This document shows, one piece after another, positions 15,524 through 21,937 of a stretch of 21,937 nt of DNA. Under the pieces are notes generated by a model, which did not search any database, had not been told where the DNA came from, and saw only the letters and a program-made list of their open reading frames with translations. The translations under genes were made by a program, and so were the position numbers. The DNA comes from Bacillota bacterium (GTDB lineage: Bacteria; Bacillota; Clostridia; Christensenellales; Aristaeellaceae), in the NCBI GenBank assembly GCA_023404715.1, contig JAEYAR010000149.1:1-21937 (forward strand), read 5' to 3'. The number at the start of each line of letters is the position of its first letter. The first letter of the stretch is position 1.

Positions 15524-17005
15524 ATGCCAGAAAACAGCCTTGAAAACAGCCTTCTTTGTGCGTCGCCTGAATCCCTGGGGATTCCATCGCAGGCGATCGC
15601 CGAATTCCTGGATGAAATGCGGGCGCTTAGCTTTCCGATCCACAGCTTTTTGTTGCTGCGCCACGGCAAGGTCGCCGCAGAGGGCTATTGTCCTCCGTTC
15701 GACCCGGGGCGCAAGCACCGCATGTATTCGGTCAGCAAGAGCTTTACGTCGGTCGCCATCGGCATGCTCGTGACCGAGGGCAAGCTATCGTTGGACGACA
15801 AGGTGGCGGATTTCTTCCCTGAATACATTCCGGAGAACCCATCTCCTTATCTGCTGGAGGCCACGGTGCGCCATCTGCTGACCATGGCCACCTTCAACGA
15901 GACGACCGCCTACGACTTTCAATCGCCGGACTTCGTGCGGGCCTTCTTCGACAACCCTAACCCCAAGCATAAGCCGGGCGCGGTATTTCATTACGATACC
16001 GCCGCGACCGTCACATTGTGCGGCATTGTAGAGAAACTCAGCCGCAAACCGATGCTATCGTACATGCGCCCGCTTCTCGATGAAATCGGTTTTTCTAAGG
16101 ATGCCTTTTGCGTGAAGACGCCCGAGGGCCGTTCCTGGACCGGCAGCGGCATCCTTTGCACGCCCCGCGACCTGGCCAGATTCGGCCTCCTCTGCCTCCG
16201 GCGCGGGGCGTGGGGCGGAAAACAGCTGGTGAGCCGCGCGTATATGGAAGAGGCGACCACCTATCAGATCGATACGACGGTTAGCCACAGCGGGCTGGGC
16301 CCCGGCGGCTATGGCTATCAGTTCTGGATGCTCAAGGATGGCGGCTTTGCCTGCTGCGGCATGGGAAGCCAGTTCGCCTTCATGATGCCCAAGTACGATA
16401 CGGTCACGGTCGTCACCGCCGATACGCAGGCCCTGAACAACGCCGACGATGTGATTCGCGAGGCGCATTACCGTATGCTGGGCGCGCTGCGCGAGGAGCC
16501 GCTGCCGGAGGACGCCAAGGCGCGCGGGGGGCTTTCCGCCCGCCTTGAAGCCTTGACACTTCCGCTCCCCTGCGGCAGCCGGACCACCGCCTTGGCATCG
16601 AAAATATCCGGCGTAAGATATGATTTTGAGCAAAACCTCTTTGGCTTCAAGTGGATGCGCGTAGACGTCGCGCAGGACGCCTGCACCCTCACGTATGAAA
16701 AGCGCACGGGCGTGCATTCGCTCAAGCTATATATGGGCGCATATGGCGACTTGATCTTCCCCGACGCGTATTTTGGACGGCAGATCGGCGTTGCGGATAC
16801 GCGCTATCGCTGCGTCAGCGCGGGCGCGTGGGAGCGGGAAAATACCCTTTTGGGGCGAATTTACGCCGTAGACGACTATTTGGGCACGTTGAAAATGCAG
16901 TTGACATTTGTGGGCGAGGACCTCACCGTGTTCATGACCAAGAACGCGGAGGCGTTCTTCGACGATTACAGAGGGTATCTCGCCGGCCACGCGGCGAAGG
17001 GCTGA
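15524..17005 (+). CDS. Beta-lactamase-fold serine hydrolase (PF00144-like), apparently cytoplasmic
   Basis: A 493-residue member of the class C beta-lactamase / esterase EstB / DD-peptidase superfamily. The nucleophile motif is SVSK (Ser69, Lys72) in MYSVSKSFTSVAIGML; the tyrosine motif is YDT (Tyr157) in place of YxN; the third motif region reads CCGMGSQFAF instead of a clear HxG or KTG. The C-terminal 130 residues form an extra beta-rich domain. No signal peptide or membrane helix is visible, so it likely works inside the cell as an esterase or amidase on an imported compound (for example sugar deacylation) rather than as a drug-resistance enzyme. ATG 15524 has GGAGGG at 15511-15516, 7 nt away. 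The Gfo/Idh gene follows after 57 bp on the same strand. Confidence 0.87.
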   Translation: MPENSLENSLLCASPESLGIPSQAIAEFLDEMRALSFPIHSFLLLRHGKVAAEGYCPPFDPGRKHRMYSVSKSFTSVAIGMLVTEGKLSLDDKVADFFPEYIPENPSPYLLEATVRHLLTMATFNETTAYDFQSPDFVRAFFDNPNPKHKPGAVFHYDTAATVTLCGIVEKLSRKPMLSYMRPLLDEIGFSKDAFCVKTPEGRSWTGSGILCTPRDLARFGLLCLRRGAWGGKQLVSRAYMEEATTYQIDTTVSHSGLGPGGYGYQFWMLKDGGFACCGMGSQFAFMMPKYDTVTVVTADTQALNNADDVIREAHYRMLGALREEPLPEDAKARGGLSARLEALTLPLPCGSRTTALASKISGVRYDFEQNLFGFKWMRVDVAQDACTLTYEKRTGVHSLKLYMGAYGDLIFPDAYFGRQIGVADTRYRCVSAGAWERENTLLGRIYAVDDYLGTLKMQLTFVGEDLTVFMTKNAEAFFDDYRGYLAGHAAKG

Positions 17006-17062
17006 AACGCTCAGCGCCCGGATGGACGCAGACGCAGCAAGAACAGGGAAAGAAGGCGCAAA

Positions 17063-18304
17063 ATGAAAAAATATGTTATCGTAGGCACCGGCGGACGGGG
17101 GCTACAGTCCTATGCGGAGCCGCTTGTCAAGGAATACGCGGACTGCGCAGAGCTAGCCGCCGTATGCGACATCAACATCAAGCGCGCACGGTTCGTCTCT
17201 ACCCATCTGCAAACGCAGATCCCCGCCTACACAGACTTCGATCAGATGCTCAGGGACCACAGGCCGGACGTGGTCATCGTGACGACGAAGGATTGTTTTC
17301 ATGAACGGTATATCGTAGCGGCGCTGGAGTTTGGCTGCGACGTCATCACCGAAAAGCCCATGACGACCGATGACGCCATGTGCGCGCGCATTCTGGAGAC
17401 CGAGAAGCGTACCGGGCACAAGGTCGTCGTCACCTTTAACTGCCGCTTTGAACCTTTCTACGTGCGCATCAAGGAGCTGATCGCCTCGGGGCTTCTGGGG
17501 GACATCCTCAGCGTGCACTATGAATGGCTGCTGGATACCTCTCACGGCGCGGAGTACTTCCGCCGCTGGCACTCCATCCGCGCTAACTCCGGCTCGCTGC
17601 TGGTGCACAAATCCACCCATCATTTTGACCTGGCGAACTGGTTCCTGGACGACGAGCCGGTGAAGGTCAATGCGTTCGGAACCCGCCGCTTCTACGGTCA
17701 TACGAGAGAGAAGCGAGGCGACCGCTGCCTGACCTGCCCGTACAAGCGCGGCTGCGAATTCTATGAAAACATCGATACCGCCGAGGGCGGCATGCTCAAG
17801 AAGCTCTACAAGGACTGCGAGGACGTAGACGGCTACATTCGCGACCGCTGCCTGTTCGCCGACGTCATCGACATCGAGGATAGCGTCAGCGTCAATGTCC
17901 GCTATGCCAAGGGCGCGGTGATGAGCTACTCGCTGACGGCGCATTCGCCCTACGAGTGCATGAAGATCGTTTTGAATGGCGTCAACGGCCGTCTGGAGGC
18001 GGATACCGCCTTTGGCAGGCAGAGCATCAAGTTCTATAACCGCAAAGGGGAGTGCGTCAACTACGACCGGACGCACGTCAAACCGCTGCCCGGCGGGCAC
18101 GGAGGATCCGACCCGGCGCTGCGCGACAACCTGTTCCGCGGCTACGCCGGCGATCCGCTGCACCAGATGGCGGACACGCGCGCGGGCGCCATGTCCATCG
18201 GCATCGGCATCGCGGCCAACAAATCGATGGCGGAGGACCGGGCGGTTTACCTGAGCGAGTTCCTCGGGGACTTTTACCCCGAGCTGGAAGGGCCCCAAAA
18301 GTAA
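17063..18304 (+). CDS. Gfo/Idh/MocA-family oxidoreductase with cysteine-rich insert
   Basis: A 413-residue NAD(P)-dependent oxidoreductase. The N-terminal Rossmann domain starts KKYVIVGTGGRG and carries the family lysine in TEKPM (Glu97, Lys98, Pro99). The C-terminal domain has HKSTHHFDLANW (182-193), with histidines at the usual catalytic place. Between about 219 and 263 is an insert with cysteines at 222, 225, 231, 252 and 263 (CxxCxxxxxC first), which could hold a metal ion. Family members oxidise or reduce sugars, inositols and aminosugar derivatives, and some act as glycosidases through a C3-oxidised intermediate. AGAAGG precedes ATG 17063. It lies between the beta-lactamase-fold gene and the NagB-like gene (23-bp gap), all in one operon. 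Confidence 0.92.
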   Translation: MKKYVIVGTGGRGLQSYAEPLVKEYADCAELAAVCDINIKRARFVSTHLQTQIPAYTDFDQMLRDHRPDVVIVTTKDCFHERYIVAALEFGCDVITEKPMTTDDAMCARILETEKRTGHKVVVTFNCRFEPFYVRIKELIASGLLGDILSVHYEWLLDTSHGAEYFRRWHSIRANSGSLLVHKSTHHFDLANWFLDDEPVKVNAFGTRRFYGHTREKRGDRCLTCPYKRGCEFYENIDTAEGGMLKKLYKDCEDVDGYIRDRCLFADVIDIEDSVSVNVRYAKGAVMSYSLTAHSPYECMKIVLNGVNGRLEADTAFGRQSIKFYNRKGECVNYDRTHVKPLPGGHGGSDPALRDNLFRGYAGDPLHQMADTRAGAMSIGIGIAANKSMAEDRAVYLSEFLGDFYPELEGPQK

Positions 18305-18327
18305 CCGCTTGAAAGGGGGATACTATA

Positions 18328-19092
18328 ATGAAAATCGTCATTTCAAAGACGGCGGACGAACTGGGCATGCGGGCCGCGGCTGAGGCGGCGAAGCATATCC
18401 GCGCGGCGATCGAGCGAAACGGTTGCGCGCGCATCGCGCTGTCCACCGGCGCATCCCAGTTTGAGACGCTAACGCATCTGGTAAAGCAGGACCTGGACTG
18501 GAGCCGGGTAGAGATGTTCCACCTGGACGAATACGTGGATCTGCCCCGGACGCATCCGGCCAGCTTTCGCAAATACCTAAAGGAACGCTTCGTCGCGCCG
18601 ACGGGCGTGAACAAGGTCCATTATGTCGACGGCACGCCGGAGGGGATCGCATCCCTGACGGCGGAGATTCAAAAGGCGCCCATCGACGTGGGGCTGATCG
18701 GCATCGGGCGCAACGCCCACATCGCCTTCAACGATCCGCCTGCGGATTTCGACACCCGGGCGTCCTACCTGGTGGTCAACCTGGACGAGGCCTGCCGTAA
18801 GCAGCAGGTAGGTGAGGGCTGGTTTGCCGGTATCGAGGACGTGCCGCGGCAGGCCGTCAGCATGAGCGTTTGGCAGATCATGCAGTGCAAGCGCATCATC
18901 TCCGCCGTGCCGCACGCGGAAAAGGCCTGGGCCGTCGCGCAGACGCTGTCCGGCGAGCTGACCCCGCGGATTCCCGCGACCATGCTGAAGACGCACGACG
19001 ACTTTCAGCTGTACGTCGACGCGGACTCCTACGCGGACGTGGGGAAGATCGTCACCCTCAAGGGAACGACGGTATGCGAGGATCATCGCTGA
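18328..19092 (+). CDS. NagB-like protein (glucosamine-6-phosphate deaminase/isomerase family), divergent active site
   Basis: A 254-residue protein of the NagB / 6-phosphogluconolactonase fold. It has the phosphate loop LSTGASQF (38-45), FHLDEYVDLP with the catalytic Asp67, and GIGRNAHIAFNDPP (125-138). E. coli NagB has Asp141, His143 and Glu148 in GVGNDGHIAFNEP; here the matching residues are Asn129, His131 and Asp136, so one acidic residue is lost and one shortened. That suggests a paralogue with another amino-sugar or sugar phosphate as substrate, though the family relationship to NagA in the divergent operon is natural. AAGGGGG lies 7 nt or so before ATG 18328. Co-directional with the Gfo/Idh gene 23 bp upstream and the LarA-like gene 38 bp downstream. 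Confidence 0.87.
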   Translation: MKIVISKTADELGMRAAAEAAKHIRAAIERNGCARIALSTGASQFETLTHLVKQDLDWSRVEMFHLDEYVDLPRTHPASFRKYLKERFVAPTGVNKVHYVDGTPEGIASLTAEIQKAPIDVGLIGIGRNAHIAFNDPPADFDTRASYLVVNLDEACRKQQVGEGWFAGIEDVPRQAVSMSVWQIMQCKRIISAVPHAEKAWAVAQTLSGELTPRIPATMLKTHDDFQLYVDADSYADVGKIVTLKGTTVCEDHR

Positions 19093-19130
19093 CGTGAAGG
19101 CGCGCTCGGGACGCAGGGAGGAGGAACGGC

Positions 19131-20408
19131 ATGGTGATCGAGATCCCTTATGGGACGGGACGGCAGACGCTGCAGATTCCGCGCGAGCGGCTGCGCGCGT
19201 GCATTACGCCCCGGACGAAGCGCGCGGAGCGGATAGACGAGGGCGCGCTCGTGCGGGAGGCGCTGCTGCATCCCATCGGCTCCAAGCGCTTGAGCGAGCT
19301 GGCGAAGGGCAAAAAAAGGATCGTCGTGATCACCAGCGACCACACGCGGCCGCTTCCCAGCCGCATCACGCTTCCGCTTTACCTGGAGGAGATCCGCAGG
19401 GGTACCCCCGGCGCGGACATTACGCTGCTGATCGCGACGGGGTTGCATCGCGCGCCGACGGCGGACGAGATGCGCGCAAAATTCGGGGACGTCCTCCTCG
19501 GCAGGGAAAAGATCCTCGTCCACGATGCGGGCGACGCGGGCGCCATGGCCTTTTTCGGCCTGCTGCCCTCCGGCGGCGAGCTGTGGCTGAACCGGCTGAT
19601 ACGTGAGGCGGACTTGGTCGTCTCCGAGGGCTTTATCGAGCCGCATTTCTTCGCGGGCTTTTCGGGCGGACGCAAGAGCATCCTGCCGGGCGTCGCGGGG
19701 AAGAAGACCGTGCTGTACAACCACAACGCGGGGTTTATCCAGCACCCCCTCGCAAGGCAGGGAAGCCTGGCGGGGAACCCCATTCATGAGGACATGGCGT
19801 TTGCCGCCCAGGCGGCGGGGCTCGCCTTCATCCTGAACGTGCTGCTGGACGAGGAGAAGCGGATCGTCGCCGCGTTCGCGGGCGATTCGCAGACGGCGCA
19901 CGCGGCGGGCTGCAGGCTGTGCGAGGAGAGGACGCGCGTGCCCGGGACGCAAGCGGATATCGTCGTCACGTCCAACGGCGGATACCCGCTGGATCAGAAC
20001 CTCTATCAGGCGGTGAAGGGCCTCACGACCGCGGAGGCGTGCGTGAGGCCCGGCGGAGCCATCGTCATGTGCGCGGCGCTGCAGGATGGACACGGAGGCG
20101 AAGCCTTTTTCCACTGGTTCGCGGATCGCGAGGACGCGCGAGAGGTGACGCGCGACATCGAACACGTGCCGCCCGAAAAGACGCGGGCGGACCAGTGGCA
20201 GGCGCAGATCCTGGCGAGGGTTCAACAGAAGGCGACCTGCTTTATCGTGACGGGCGCTGAAAACCGCCGGACGGTCGAGGCGATGCACATGCGCTGGGCG
20301 GAGAGCCTGCAGGAGGCGCTGGATGCGGCGGGCCGGTTGCTTGGCGAGGGCGCGTCCGTCGCGGTCATCCCGGACGGGGTCGGCGTCATCGTGAGCGATC
20401 CGGCATGA
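19131..20408 (+). CDS. LarA-family nickel-pincer racemase/epimerase homologue (DUF2088)
   Basis: A 425-residue homologue of lactate racemase LarA, which uses the nickel-pincer nucleotide to interconvert 2-hydroxy acids by hydride transfer. Every key position of the Lactobacillus enzyme appears at an offset of exactly two: Asp70 and Arg73 (SDHTRP) for Asp72/Arg75, His106 (ATGLHRAP) for His108, His172 (EPHFFAGFSGG) for His174, Lys182 (GGRKSILPG, covalent cofactor link) for Lys184, and His198 (YNHNAG, nickel ligand) for His200. The enzyme should therefore be active. The neighbours argue for a sugar-acid epimerase rather than lactate racemase; homologues acting on malate and gluconate-type acids are known. 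LarB, LarC and LarE for cofactor synthesis are not in the window. GGAGGAGG precedes ATG 19131. Confidence 0.9.
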   Translation: MVIEIPYGTGRQTLQIPRERLRACITPRTKRAERIDEGALVREALLHPIGSKRLSELAKGKKRIVVITSDHTRPLPSRITLPLYLEEIRRGTPGADITLLIATGLHRAPTADEMRAKFGDVLLGREKILVHDAGDAGAMAFFGLLPSGGELWLNRLIREADLVVSEGFIEPHFFAGFSGGRKSILPGVAGKKTVLYNHNAGFIQHPLARQGSLAGNPIHEDMAFAAQAAGLAFILNVLLDEEKRIVAAFAGDSQTAHAAGCRLCEERTRVPGTQADIVVTSNGGYPLDQNLYQAVKGLTTAEACVRPGGAIVMCAALQDGHGGEAFFHWFADREDAREVTRDIEHVPPEKTRADQWQAQILARVQQKATCFIVTGAENRRTVEAMHMRWAESLQEALDAAGRLLGEGASVAVIPDGVGVIVSDPA

Positions 20409-20427
20409 ACGGCAGGAGGATAGGAGC

Positions 20428-21549
20428 ATGAAGGAAATCCAGGTGGCGCTGCTGGGCGTGGGCGGGTTCGCCGCCAATTACCTGCACGCGATGGAAAAGC
20501 CGCACAGGGAGGCTGTGCGGCTGGTCGGCGCGGTCGATCCCTTCGTCCGGGAATGCGCGCTGTGCCCGGTGTACGAGACGGCCGGCGCGCTGTACGCGGC
20601 GCACCGGCCCGATCTCGTGATCGTGGCGACGCCCATCCATTTCCACGTCGAACAGGCGATCGACGCGTTTGCGCACGGCTGTCATGTGGTGCTGGAAAAG
20701 CCGATGGCGGCGAGCGTGAAAGGGGCGCGCGAGATCCTGCGCGCGCGGGACAAGGCGAACAAAAAGCTGTCCGTCGGCTTTCAGCTTTGCTATGATCCGG
20801 CGATGCGGGCGCTGAAGGCGGACGCGCGGGCAGGCCTGTTCGGCGCCCCCGTTTCGTTGCGCGCGATCGTGCTGTGGCCGCGGGACCGCGCCTACTACCG
20901 GCGCGGCTGCGGATGGGCCGGAAAGAAATACGACGCACAGGGACGGCCGGTCTTTGACAACGTGCTGAGCAACGCGACGGCGCATTACCTGATGAACATG
21001 CTCTACATGACGGGCGCGCCCGTATCTAGCGTGCAGTGCGCCACGTATCGGGCCAATCCGATCGAGACCTACGATACGGCGGTGCTCAAGGCTGTCTCAA
21101 AATCTGGCGCCGAATTGTTCATCGCGGTCTCCCATGCCGCGGGGCGCGCACATGAACAGCAGCCCATGTTTGAATACGTCTACGAAAAGGCGACGATACG
21201 CTTCGGCGGCGTGGGCACGCGCGGCGAGCGGCTCACCGCGCAATTCGTAGACGGCCGGGAGAAGGATTACGGGGCGGTGGGCCAGGGGTATATGGAGAAC
21301 CTTTGGAACATGGTCGACGCCATTCGGGGAGATGTGCCGGTCGGCTGCCCGGGCGAAAGCGCGCTTTGGCATGTGGATGCGGTGGAGAAGATGCGAGCAT
21401 ATCAACCCGAGGCGACCCCTTTCCCAGAGAGCTCCATTCAGGAGACGGACGATCTGCGCTGGGTGCCAGGCCTTTCACAGACACTGTGGCGATGCTATGA
21501 GAAGCGGGCGCTGCCGGAGGACAGCGATGAAAAGCTGCTAGGACAATAA
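20428..21549 (+). CDS. Gfo/Idh/MocA-family oxidoreductase (second)
   Basis: A 373-residue NAD(P)-dependent oxidoreductase, only distantly like the first Gfo/Idh protein here. It has the dinucleotide loop ALLGVGGFAANY (7-18), VIVATPIHFHVEQAIDA (64-80) and the family lysine in LEKPM (Glu90, Lys91, Pro92). The C-terminal domain contains FDNVLSNATAHYLMNML, where the histidine stands at the place of the usual catalytic HxxD/H motif. AGGAGG lies 8 nt before ATG 20428 and the LarA-like gene ends 19 bp upstream, so it closes the operon. A reaction on the keto or hydroxy acid made by the LarA-like enzyme, or on the sugar released by GH4, is a reasonable guess but not shown. Confidence 0.9.
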   Translation: MKEIQVALLGVGGFAANYLHAMEKPHREAVRLVGAVDPFVRECALCPVYETAGALYAAHRPDLVIVATPIHFHVEQAIDAFAHGCHVVLEKPMAASVKGAREILRARDKANKKLSVGFQLCYDPAMRALKADARAGLFGAPVSLRAIVLWPRDRAYYRRGCGWAGKKYDAQGRPVFDNVLSNATAHYLMNMLYMTGAPVSSVQCATYRANPIETYDTAVLKAVSKSGAELFIAVSHAAGRAHEQQPMFEYVYEKATIRFGGVGTRGERLTAQFVDGREKDYGAVGQGYMENLWNMVDAIRGDVPVGCPGESALWHVDAVEKMRAYQPEATPFPESSIQETDDLRWVPGLSQTLWRCYEKRALPEDSDEKLLGQ

Positions 21550-21660
21550 AAAAGGGCCCACCGCTCCTACCGTTTTACTTTTACGGGCTTGCGGTTCGGC
21601 AACTTTGTGCTAAGGCGTGCCATCCGTAGCCCTTCCTGCCTACAGCGTTATGATACCATG

Positions 21661-21687
21661 CCGCCTTTGTGTTTGTAAGGCGGTTTT
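21661..21687 (+). terminator. Candidate rho-independent terminator of the plus-strand operon
   Basis: CCGCCTT (21661-21667) and AAGGCGG (21677-21683) form a perfect 7-bp stem with a 9-nt loop, followed by TTTT. It lies 111 bp after the last stop codon. The 21550-21840 spacer otherwise holds no convincing gene; a weak nested hairpin (ACCGC/GCGGT around CCGT/ACGG) occurs at 21570-21597. Confidence 0.6.
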
Positions 21688-21805
21688 GTGCCGACGGCGC
21701 GGCGCTGTGTAACCTATAGTGGCGGTAACGACCGACAAAACAGGGAGGGGCCGTGCCCACTTTTGTGCCCATTGTTACGAAGGATGTCTGTGCCCGCTCT
21801 TCTCA

Positions 21806-21838
21806 AAAAGAAAAAACCGTTGATTTACAACGGTTTTT
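21806..21838 (-). terminator. Rho-independent terminator of tRNA-Val
   Basis: An 11-bp perfect stem, AAAAACCGTTG (21812-21822) against CAACGGTTTTT (21828-21838), loop of 5 nt. Read on the minus strand it ends in TTTTTT and a further T-rich stretch, right after the tRNA 3' end. The T run on the plus side would let it also work in the other direction. Confidence 0.88.
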
Positions 21839-21840
21839 GT

Positions 21841-21917
21841 TGGTGGGGTCGATAGGGCTCGAACCTACGACCTCTACGATGTCAACGTAGCGCTCTGACC
21901 AGCTGAGCTACGACCCC
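21841..21917 (-). tRNA. tRNA-Val (anticodon GAC)
   Basis: A complete 77-nt cloverleaf with encoded CCA. The acceptor stem is GGGGTCG/CGACCCC, the D-arm holds AGCTCAGCTGGTCAGAGC, the anticodon arm is CTACG-TTGACAT-CGTAG with anticodon GAC (plus-strand GTC at 21881-21883), and the T-arm contains GGTTCGAGCCC. The discriminator base is A. It reads the valine codons GUC and GUU. Confidence 0.97.
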
Positions 21918-21937
21918 GCGACAACAATAGATATTAT

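Noticed and set aside
15441..15773. A 110-codon frame starting in the leader (MARGWDCPPPM...), considered as a leader peptide
   Set aside because: No ribosome binding site; it runs deep into the downstream gene in another frame and has no run of codons for one amino acid.
19083..20477. A 464-codon minus-strand frame opposite the LarA-like gene
   Set aside because: Antisense shadow; the plus strand carries every LarA active-site residue.
21581..21772. A 63-codon minus-strand frame in the spacer before tRNA-Val
   Set aside because: No ribosome binding site, no domain, and it crosses a terminator hairpin; kept only as a weak hint of an integrase tail.
1..21937. CRISPR arrays, insertion sequences, rRNA genes and toxin-antitoxin pairs
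   Set aside because: I looked for regular direct repeats, transposase motifs and rRNA landmarks and saw none.

Overview
The window looks like chromosomal DNA of a high-GC member of the Firmicutes, most likely an uncultured gut Clostridia (Christensenellales or Oscillospirales would fit). The evidence is an HPr kinase/phosphorylase, a YesM/YesN-type two-component system beside LplB/YtcP-type sugar ABC permeases, strong AGGAGG ribosome binding sites, sigma-A-like promoters and GC-rich codons. The taxonomic placement is inference.

Layout. (1) 1-1320, minus strand: hprK, then the 5' part of a ROK-family sugar kinase cut by the window edge. (2) 1359-2495, plus strand: a stand-alone hisC with its own promoter, divergent from hprK. 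(3) 8453-2511, minus strand: a tight five-gene operon encoding a GH4 glycosidase, NagA, an NAD-dependent epimerase/dehydratase-like protein, a DapA/NanA-family lyase or aldolase, and an MFS transporter. The gene junctions are almost all overlapping (ATGA or TGATG) or share the RBS. (4) 8454-8696: a divergent control region with one good promoter on each strand, a cre-like site and an 18-bp dyad. (5) 8697-11599, plus: YesN-like response regulator and YesM-like histidine kinase, closed by a perfect 13-bp terminator stem. (6) 11753-15384, plus: two sugar ABC permeases and a solute-binding protein. (7) 15391-21549, plus: a beta-lactamase-fold protein, a Gfo/Idh oxidoreductase, a NagB-like protein, a LarA-family racemase/epimerase and a second Gfo/Idh oxidoreductase. 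(8) 21550-21917: a non-coding spacer with two terminators and a tRNA-Val(GAC) on the minus strand.

Regions 3 to 7 read as one divergent catabolic locus. The two-component system would sense a glycan or its breakdown product outside the cell and drive the ABC importer, which has no ATPase here and presumably borrows a shared one. Imported oligosaccharide would then be opened by GH4 and possibly a Gfo/Idh enzyme, deacetylated by NagA, and processed by the NagB-like, LarA-like and DapA-like enzymes. The mix of amino-sugar enzymes (NagA, NagB-like) with enzymes whose relatives handle sugar acids (LarA family, DapA/NanA family, a GH4 of the CHGx motif class) suggests a substrate combining hexosamine with a uronic or aldonic acid. 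The substrate itself cannot be read from the sequence.

The points most worth a second look are a CxxCxxCxxxC cysteine cluster in the linker of the response regulator, a possible attenuator-like leader before the beta-lactamase-fold gene, a cre-like site and dyad at the GH4 promoter, the LarA-family enzyme with its full active site in a sugar operon, and altered catalytic residues in the NagB-like and epimerase-like proteins.
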